This document shows positions 58,316-64,000 of a DNA stretch of 64,000 bases, piece after piece. The DNA lies in contig NZ_JANPVN010000001.1 of NCBI RefSeq assembly GCF_026157085.1, positions 558,001-622,000 on the forward strand, written 5' to 3'. The notes beneath the pieces were generated by a model, which was given only the letters and a program-made list of their open reading frames with translations, did not search any database and was not told the DNA's origin. Numbering within the stretch: the stretch's first letter is position 1; each line of letters starts with the position of its first letter. A program made the position numbers and the translations under genes. The stretch is from Sphingomicrobium arenosum (lineage in GTDB: Bacteria > Pseudomonadota > Alphaproteobacteria > Sphingomonadales > Sphingomonadaceae).

Positions 58316-58552
58316 CCTTCCAAATTAGTTCGTTACGCGGGTGCCTATAATATAGGTGTATAACCATCCGCAACAACTTGCAGAGTAGATACATACGTAT
58401 TCTGGGCAGCGCTCGCACTACGGGCGTAGGGCCTTATGACGATCCCAAGACAGATTTCAACAGGAATGTTAAAAGCGACACGAAACGGGCGCTTGCATCC
58501 CGGTCCATCCCTGCCTAAAGGGTCGGCGCGTCCGGGAGGGCGCATCCCTTGT

Positions 58553-58630
58553 GGCGATCGTAGCTCAGTTGGTTAGAGCACCGGTTTGTGGTACCGGATG
58601 TCGCGGGTTCAAGTCCCGTCGATCGCCCCA
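58553..58630 (+). tRNA. tRNA-His(GTG)
   Basis: Includes the extra G at position -1 (58553) opposite C73. Acceptor GCGATCG/CGATCGC, anticodon stem CCGGT/ACCGG with loop TTGTGGT (anticodon GTG), T-loop GGTTCAAGTC and encoded CCA. A T-run follows. Confidence 0.95.
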
Positions 58631-58668
58631 TTTTTCTCCATGGCACTGATGAGAGGCGGAGCCGGGCG

Positions 58669-59718
58669 ATGACGACCCCCTGGGGCAACCCCCATTTCGA
58701 CGAGCATGAAGCGGTGCATTTCGTCACCGACCGCGCGAGTGGCCTGAAGGCGATCATCGCGCTGCATTCGACGGCGCTCGGCCCGGCGGCCGGCGGCACG
58801 CGTTTCTGGCATTATGCCGACGAGGGCATGGCCCTGTCCGACGTGCTGCGCCTGTCGCGCGGGATGAGCTACAAGAATGCGATGGCCGGCCTGCCGCTGG
58901 GTGGCGGCAAGGCGGTCATTCTCGCCGACAAGGATCGCAGCAAGTCCGACGCGATGATCGCGGCCTTCGGACGCGCGGTGAACCGTCTTGGCGGACATTA
59001 TGTCACCGCCGAGGATGTCGGCATCACCGTCGAAGACATGATCCTCGTGAACCGCGAAACCGACCATGTCGCGGGCCTGCCCGTCGAGGATGGCGCCGAA
59101 GTCGGTGGCGATCCCGGTCCGCATACGGCGCGCGGCGTCTATCTCGGGCTCAAGTCCGCGGTGAAACGCGCGCTCGGCCGTGAGGATCTGTCAGGTGTCC
59201 ATGTCGCGATCCAAGGGGCAGGCAGCGTGGCAAGTCATCTCGCCCGCCGCCTCGCCGCCGATGGCGCCAAGCTGTCCATCGCCGACGTCAATGTCGAGCG
59301 GGTCGAGGCCGTCGCGGCGGAAACAGGCGCGACCATCGTCGATCCGGCCCACATCCTGTTCATCGACGCCGACGTGGTCAGCCCCTGCGCGTTGGGCGCG
59401 ATCCTCACCGAGGACAGCATTGCCAACCTCAACACCGGCATCATCGCGGGCGCGGCCAACAACCAGCTCGCCACCCCCGGCGACGGGCAGCGGCTCGCCG
59501 CGCGCGGTATCCTCTATGCCCCCGACTATGTCATCAACGCGGGCGGCATCATCAACGTTTCGACCGAATATCTCGCCGATGGCGGCGCCGACCTCGTGCG
59601 CCAGCGCATCGATGCCATCCCGGGCCGCCTCGAGCGGATCTGGAACGAAGCCGCGAGCAGCGGTCGTGATCCCGCCAGTGTCGCCGATGCCATGGCGCAG
59701 GCGCTCATCGGGCGCTGA
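58669..59718 (+). CDS. Glu/Leu/Phe/Val dehydrogenase family enzyme (leucine dehydrogenase-like)
   Basis: Enzyme of 349 residues from the ATG at 58669 that should catalyse NAD-dependent oxidative deamination of a branched-chain amino acid. The substrate Lys is in LPLGGGKAVI near residue 80, the catalytic Asp region is YVTAEDVGIT, and the Rossmann motif is IQGAGSVASHLA. The length suits leucine or valine dehydrogenase rather than glutamate dehydrogenase. It stands alone between tRNA-His and the ccm operon; the exact substrate is uncertain. Confidence 0.85.
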   Translation: MTTPWGNPHFDEHEAVHFVTDRASGLKAIIALHSTALGPAAGGTRFWHYADEGMALSDVLRLSRGMSYKNAMAGLPLGGGKAVILADKDRSKSDAMIAAFGRAVNRLGGHYVTAEDVGITVEDMILVNRETDHVAGLPVEDGAEVGGDPGPHTARGVYLGLKSAVKRALGREDLSGVHVAIQGAGSVASHLARRLAADGAKLSIADVNVERVEAVAAETGATIVDPAHILFIDADVVSPCALGAILTEDSIANLNTGIIAGAANNQLATPGDGQRLAARGILYAPDYVINAGGIINVSTEYLADGGADLVRQRIDAIPGRLERIWNEAASSGRDPASVADAMAQALIGR

Positions 59719-59771
59719 TAGGGCGCGGTCGAGGCTGGCAAGCAGGCGAGGGGAAGGCTAGACAGGCCGCG

Positions 59772-60503
59772 ATGCATCGTTTCGCCAATCCCGCCCGCTT
59801 CCTGAAATTCGCGCGTCCCGCCACCATGTGGACGTTATGGCCGGGCCTTGCCCTGACGTTGGCGGGGTTCATCGGCGGGCTGTTTCTGGTGCCGCCCGAC
59901 TATCTTCAGGGTGATAATTTCCGCATTCTTTACCTCCACGCCCCGAGCGCCTGGCTTGGCATGGCAGGATGGAGCGGTATCGCCGTGTCGGCCATCGCCA
60001 CGCTGGTGTGGCGCCACCCGCTCGCCAGCCTCGCGGGCCGCGCGGTTGCCCCCGTGGGCGCGACCTTTGCCGCTCTCTGCCTCGTCACCGGCTCGATCTG
60101 GGGGCGGCCGGCATGGGGCACGTGGTGGGAATGGGACGGTCGGCTGACCAGCATGCTGGTGCTCTTCTTCCTCTATCTCGCCTATATCGCGCTGGCCGAT
60201 GCCGAACGCGTGCGCGGTCCCGACAGCGAAGGGCGGATCGCCGCCATTTTCGGGCTGGTCGGTGCGGTCAACCTGCCGATCATCCATTATAGCGTGAAAT
60301 GGTGGAACAGCCTGCACCAGGCCAGTTCGATCAGCCTTATCGAAGGCAAGAGTACGATCGACGGATCAATGCTCTGGCCTCTCGCGCTCGCCTTTGTCGG
60401 CATGACGCTCCTGTTCATCGCCGTCACCTTGATGCGGATGCGTGCCGAAATCGCACGGGTCAAACTCGCCATGCGCCAACAGCGCCGCGCCACGGAGGCC
60501 TGA
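59772..60503 (+). CDS. ccmC: Heme exporter/lyase component CcmC
   Basis: Membrane protein of 243 residues with six helices that loads heme onto CcmE during cytochrome c maturation. The tryptophan-rich WWD signature is WGTWWEWDGR, with flanking His in LHAPSAWLG and PIIHYSVKWW. It is the first gene of the ccm operon; its TGA overlaps the ccmD ATG by one base. No ccmA or ccmB lies just upstream. Confidence 0.95.
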   Translation: MHRFANPARFLKFARPATMWTLWPGLALTLAGFIGGLFLVPPDYLQGDNFRILYLHAPSAWLGMAGWSGIAVSAIATLVWRHPLASLAGRAVAPVGATFAALCLVTGSIWGRPAWGTWWEWDGRLTSMLVLFFLYLAYIALADAERVRGPDSEGRIAAIFGLVGAVNLPIIHYSVKWWNSLHQASSISLIEGKSTIDGSMLWPLALAFVGMTLLFIAVTLMRMRAEIARVKLAMRQQRRATEA

Positions 60504-60631
60504 TGTACTTCAGCGCTTATGTCATCGCCGCTTATGGCATTGGCATCGCCGCCATGGCGATCCTCACCGTGCAGTCGTGGCGCGCCATGCGCCGCGCCGA
60601 AGATGCCGCCGACAAGGAGCGCCGCCGATGA
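60503..60631 (+). CDS. ccmD: Heme exporter protein CcmD
   Basis: Small membrane protein of 42 residues with one transmembrane helix (FSAYVIAAYGIGIAAMAILT) and a basic cytoplasmic tail ending KERRR. It releases holo-CcmE from the ABC module. The gene is overlapped by ccmC (TGATG) and ccmE (ATGA). Confidence 0.9.
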   Translation: MYFSAYVIAAYGIGIAAMAILTVQSWRAMRRAEDAADKERRR

Positions 60632-61083
60632 ATGTAGCGCCCAAGAACCAGCGGCTGCTGTTGGTCATCCTCGCGATTGTCGCATTGGGCGGCGCGGCGC
60701 TGCTCGCGCTGTGGGGGCTGCAGGACCGCGCGGCCTATTTCGTCACACCGACCGATATCGCCGAGGGCGGGGTCGAAGCGGGGGTGCCATTGCGGCTCGG
60801 CGGGATGGTTGTCGAGGGGTCGATCGAGCAGGTCGCGGCCGCCGACACCGTGCGCACTGCCTTTCGCCTCGGGGATGGGGCGCATGAAGTGGCGGTGGCG
60901 CATACCGGTATCCTGCCCGATCTGTTCGTCGAGGGCTCGGGCGCGGTGGCCGAAGGTCGCCTGACGCCCGATGGCAGCTTCGAGGCGACGCGCATCCTCG
61001 CCAAGCATGACGAAAATTACATGCCGCCAGAACTGACCGAAAGCGCGAAGCGCGCCACTGGCAAGACGGTTTCAGGCGAATGA
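60628..61083 (+). CDS. ccmE: Heme chaperone CcmE
   Basis: Protein of 151 residues with an N-terminal transmembrane helix and a periplasmic OB-fold. The heme-binding His127 lies in AKHDENY, with Tyr131 downstream. It carries heme covalently from CcmC to CcmF. The gene overlaps ccmD and ccmF by four bases each. Confidence 0.95.
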   Translation: MNVAPKNQRLLLVILAIVALGGAALLALWGLQDRAAYFVTPTDIAEGGVEAGVPLRLGGMVVEGSIEQVAAADTVRTAFRLGDGAHEVAVAHTGILPDLFVEGSGAVAEGRLTPDGSFEATRILAKHDENYMPPELTESAKRATGKTVSGE

Positions 61084-63017
61084 TCGCCGAGCTGGGCCAT
61101 GCCGCCTTGTGGCTGGCGATGGCGCTCGCAGGGTGCCAGGTGGCGCTTGCGCTGCTGCCCGGGGAGATGGCCGGACGCCTACGCGCAATCCGCCTCGTGG
61201 CCGTGGCCCAGGCACTCTTGGCGCTGCTGGCCTTTGGCGCACTGCTACGCGTTTTCTGGGTGACCGATCTGTCGGTCGAGCTGGTCGCAGCCAACAGTCA
61301 TTCGGACAAGCCGCCCTTCTACAAGCTCGCCGCCGCTTGGGGAAACCATGAAGGCTCGATGCTTTTGTGGGTACTGCTTCTCTCCTTGTTCGGTGCAGCG
61401 ATGGCCCGTTTCTCGCGCGGACTCGATGGCAAGGTGCTGCGCGGCGCGCTGGGGATGCAGGGCGGATTGGGGCTCGGTTTCTATGCCTTCCTCCTCCTCT
61501 CCTCCAATCCGTTTGCGCGGCTCGACCCGCCCGCGATCGAGGGCAGGGGACTCAATCCCTTGCTCCAAGACCCCGGCCTCGTCTTCCACCCGCCGATGCT
61601 CTACGTCGGTTATGTCGGCCTGTCGGCGGCATTCAGCCTCGCCATCGGTGCCATGCTCGGCGGCAAGGTCGATGCGGCATTGGCGCGCGCGATGCGGCCG
61701 TGGGTGCTCATCGCCTGGACGTTCCTGACCGCGGGGATCCTTGCGGGCTCCTATTGGGCCTATTACGAGCTGGGCTGGGGCGGTTACTGGTTCTGGGACC
61801 CGGTCGAAAATGCCTCTCTCCTGCCGTGGCTGGCCGCGACCGCGCTGTTGCACTCGGTCTCGGTGCTAGCCGCGCGCGAGGCGCTGCGCGCCTGGACGAT
61901 GGTGCTCGCCCTCATCGGCTTCGCCATGTCGATGCTCGGCACCTTCCTCGTTCGGTCGGGGCTCCTGACCTCGGTTCACGCCTTTGCCGTCGATCCCGAG
62001 CGCGGCACTTTCATCCTTATCCTCATGGCGATCTATGTCGGTGGCGCCTTGGCGCTGTTCGGGGCGCGCATCGCCCATGTGCGCGAAGGTGCGCCGTTCG
62101 AGCCGGTCAGCCGTGAAGGCGCGCTGGTCGCAAACAATCTCCTCCTTTCGGTCATCCTCGCGCTGGTGCTGTTCGGTACCTTTTATCCGTTGGTGGCACA
62201 GGCGTTCGGGGCGTCCATCTCGGTCGGGCCGCCTTATTTCAACCTCGTCGCAGGCCCCTTGGCGCTACTACTCGTGACGCTCCTCTTCGTCGGCCCGCTG
62301 CTGACATGGAAGCGCCAGTCCAAGCGCCTGTCGAAAGGCGTCCCCGTCGCGCTTTGCGCCAGTGTGGCGATGCTCGTGGCGACTTTCGTCTTTGGCTGGT
62401 CGATGAGCCTGCTCGAGCGGCTGGGGCTTGTGCTCGGCGTTGGGCTCGTCATCGCGAGCCTGCTGCCGCTGGTCCGCCGCCGTCCGTGGCGCACGCCGGC
62501 GCCGGTCTGGGGGATGGTGCTGGCGCATCTTGGGGTCGGCATCCTCACCATCGGCATCGCCAGCGAAAGCGCCTTTACCAAGGAACGGCTTGCCGTCGCC
62601 CGCGTCGGCGAGCGGACAGAGGTTGGGCCCTATCTCGTCGAATTTCGCGGCGTCATGCCGGTGACCGGTCCCAACTGGACCGCGATCGAGGCCGATCTGC
62701 TCGCCACGCGCGGGAAGGGCGCGATACGCATGGCGCCCCAGCAGCGCCTCTTCAACGAGCCGCCGACCAATACCAGCGAAAGCGCGCTGCTGACCGACTG
62801 GGATGGGCAGCTTTACGCCACCGTGGGGCGCGGCAGCGCGGCCGAGGGATGGCAGCTCAGACTATGGTGGAAGCCGCTCGTGACCTTCATCTGGGGCGGC
62901 GGGCTGCTGATCGCGCTGGGCGGGCTGGTCGCCTTGCTTGGCCGCTCTTTGCGAAATGTCCGCTTGCGACGCGATCCGAGCGACGTGGATGGCTATCGGG
63001 AGAAGCGCACATGGTGA
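61080..63017 (+). CDS. ccmF: Cytochrome c heme lyase CcmF
   Basis: Membrane protein of 645 residues with about fifteen hydrophobic helices. Conserved loops are AAWGNHEGSMLLW and the WWD-type region GGYWFWDPVENASLLPW. It attaches heme to apocytochromes with CcmH. Its stop lies inside the first codons of ccmG (seven-base overlap). Confidence 0.95.
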   Translation: MIAELGHAALWLAMALAGCQVALALLPGEMAGRLRAIRLVAVAQALLALLAFGALLRVFWVTDLSVELVAANSHSDKPPFYKLAAAWGNHEGSMLLWVLLLSLFGAAMARFSRGLDGKVLRGALGMQGGLGLGFYAFLLLSSNPFARLDPPAIEGRGLNPLLQDPGLVFHPPMLYVGYVGLSAAFSLAIGAMLGGKVDAALARAMRPWVLIAWTFLTAGILAGSYWAYYELGWGGYWFWDPVENASLLPWLAATALLHSVSVLAAREALRAWTMVLALIGFAMSMLGTFLVRSGLLTSVHAFAVDPERGTFILILMAIYVGGALALFGARIAHVREGAPFEPVSREGALVANNLLLSVILALVLFGTFYPLVAQAFGASISVGPPYFNLVAGPLALLLVTLLFVGPLLTWKRQSKRLSKGVPVALCASVAMLVATFVFGWSMSLLERLGLVLGVGLVIASLLPLVRRRPWRTPAPVWGMVLAHLGVGILTIGIASESAFTKERLAVARVGERTEVGPYLVEFRGVMPVTGPNWTAIEADLLATRGKGAIRMAPQQRLFNEPPTNTSESALLTDWDGQLYATVGRGSAAEGWQLRLWWKPLVTFIWGGGLLIALGGLVALLGRSLRNVRLRRDPSDVDGYREKRTW

Positions 63018-63532
63018 AACGCTACCTGCCGCTGATCCTCGTTCTTGCCGTCTTCGCCTTCATCGGATGGCGTCTGGCCGCCCCCAGCGACAAGCCCGAC
63101 ATTTCGAGCCGTCTCGTGGGACAGGCCGCGCCCGAGATTTGGCTTGAGCCGATGCTGGACGACAAGCCCGGGATCGCCTCGCTCGCGACCGGAGAGCCGC
63201 ACCTCGTCAACCTGTTCGGCAGCTGGTGTAATCCGTGCATCGCCGAGGCGCCGCTGCTCGAGGGGCTCGCCATCCAAGGCGTACCGATCACCGGGATCGC
63301 GGTGCGCGACGAGGCGGGCGCGGTCCGCCGCTTTCTCGAGGATCATGGCGATCCCTTCACCGCGATCGGCAGCGACCCGCGCAGCGAAGCTGTTTTCGCG
63401 CTGGGGGCGACGGGGGTGCCCGAAACCTTCCTCGTCGATGGGGAAGGGATCGTGCGCGACCATGTCCAAGGGCCGCTGACGCGCGCGGACGTGGCTCGGT
63501 TGAAACAGCTCGTCGAGGAGTATCGCCGATGA
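63011..63532 (+). CDS. ccmG: Thiol:disulfide interchange protein CcmG/DsbE
   Basis: Membrane-anchored thioredoxin-fold protein of 173 residues. The N-terminal helix is LPLILVLAVFAFIGW, the active site FGSWCNPCIAE near 75-80, and the cis-Pro region TGVPETFLVDG. It keeps the CxxCH cysteines of apocytochrome reduced. Its end overlaps ccmH by four bases. Confidence 0.95.
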   Translation: MVKRYLPLILVLAVFAFIGWRLAAPSDKPDISSRLVGQAAPEIWLEPMLDDKPGIASLATGEPHLVNLFGSWCNPCIAEAPLLEGLAIQGVPITGIAVRDEAGAVRRFLEDHGDPFTAIGSDPRSEAVFALGATGVPETFLVDGEGIVRDHVQGPLTRADVARLKQLVEEYRR

Positions 63533-63915
63533 GCCTTGCGCTACTACCCCTGCTGCTGGCGGCAGCCACGCCCGATTATGCGCATGTCCAGATCGAGGAC
63601 CCCCGCGCCGAGGCGGAAGCCCATGCACTGATGCGCGAGTTGCGCTGCCTGACCTGCGAGGGCCAGTCGATCGCCGAGAGCGATGCCGACATGGCCGCCG
63701 ACATGCGCCGCCTCGTGCGCGAGCGCATCGCGGCGGGCGAGCAGCCCGAAGAAGTGCGGGGCTGGCTGGTCGACCGCTATGGCGGCGCGGTGAGCTATCG
63801 CCCGGTGACGAGCGACCCGGTCGCCTGGCCGCTGTTCATCGTGCCGCTGTTGCTGCTGCTGCTCGCGGGATGGATGGTGCGCGGGCGGTTCAAGCGCGGG
63901 AGCGAGGACCGATGA
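63529..63915 (+). CDS. ccmH: Cytochrome c maturation protein CcmH (CcmL type)
   Basis: Protein of 128 residues with a signal or anchor N-terminus, the redox motif LRCLTCEGQSIAES and a C-terminal transmembrane helix (WPLFIVPLLLLLLAGWMV). It delivers reduced apocytochrome to CcmF. It is the short, CcmI-less form, so a separate ccmI is expected next. Confidence 0.93.
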   Translation: MSLALLPLLLAAATPDYAHVQIEDPRAEAEAHALMRELRCLTCEGQSIAESDADMAADMRRLVRERIAAGEQPEEVRGWLVDRYGGAVSYRPVTSDPVAWPLFIVPLLLLLLAGWMVRGRFKRGSEDR

Positions 63916-64000
63916 CAGGCCTGCTTCTCCTGCTGCTCCTCGCCCTGCTCGTGATGGCCGCGCTTTTCGTCGCGAAAGTGCGGGGCCCCGCGCTCAGCCT
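63912..64000 (+). CDS. ccmI: Probable CcmI/CycH, 3' cut by window end
   Basis: The ATG at 63912 overlaps the ccmH stop (ATGA). The 29 visible residues form a Leu-rich transmembrane helix (MTGLLLLLLLALLVMAALFV) followed by a basic turn. Position and topology fit CcmI, the TPR apocytochrome chaperone; the TPR region is outside the window. Confidence 0.6.
   Translation, partial: MTGLLLLLLLALLVMAALFVAKVRGPALS

Overview
The window looks like a chromosome segment of a GC-rich alphaproteobacterium, most likely a member of the Sphingomonadales. The basis is the gene repertoire and order: mreBCD-mrdA-rodA, gatCAB, clpP/clpX/lon/HU, a complete ccmCDEFGH run, and CCA-encoding tRNA genes. The species cannot be named from the sequence alone.

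Layout. 1-3911: a serine hydrolase with a C-terminal membrane domain (5' end cut by the window edge), convergent with a response regulator/histidine kinase pair. 3912-5111: 1.2 kb without an intact gene, holding the C-terminal remnant of a large serine recombinase. 5112-20730: an accessory region. It carries a 2042-residue DUF4011 helicase-nuclease (HheA-like, a probable antiphage protein), several unrecognised genes, a MobV-type relaxase preceded by an unusually dense run of stem-loops, an excisionase-like gene overlapping a tyrosine integrase, and small genes (zinc ribbon, membrane proteins, SNase-like nuclease). It ends at a tRNA-Lys(CTT), which suggests an integrated mobilizable element, although I could not find the left attachment site.

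20731-42652: core genome. rodA, mrdA, mreD, mreC and mreB form a minus-strand cell-elongation operon. Then follow mutL, a secreted serine hydrolase, an outer-membrane barrel protein, a divergent ketol-acid reductoisomerase homologue, miaA and serB with overlapping divergent start codons, a Sel1/SPOR protein, a three-gene ParA / acidic ribbon-helix-helix / TPR-SPOR lipoprotein cassette, pyrB, ruvX, a DUF3089 hydrolase and a DUF4153 membrane protein.

42690-57244: the gat amidotransferase operon, with an extra nuclease-like gene translationally coupled between gatA and gatB; an alkaline-phosphatase-superfamily lipoprotein; tRNA-Leu(TAG); and a protein quality-control block (trigger factor with a lysine/alanine tail, clpP, a membrane-anchored J-domain protein, clpX, a CPBP-like membrane protein, lon with a heat-shock-type promoter, and HU). 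A family 2 glycosyltransferase follows trigger factor.

57319-64000: tRNA-Val(CAC), a Crp/Fnr regulator, tRNA-His(GTG), a leucine-dehydrogenase-like gene and the cytochrome c maturation operon ccmC-D-E-F-G-H plus the start of ccmI, all overlapping by a few bases.

Most promising for novelty: the relaxase leader with serial hairpins and flanking direct repeats; the nuclease-like gene embedded in the gat operon; the ParA/RHH/SPOR cassette; the transglutaminase-like N-terminus of the HheA-like protein; and the probably leaderless heat-shock lon transcript.
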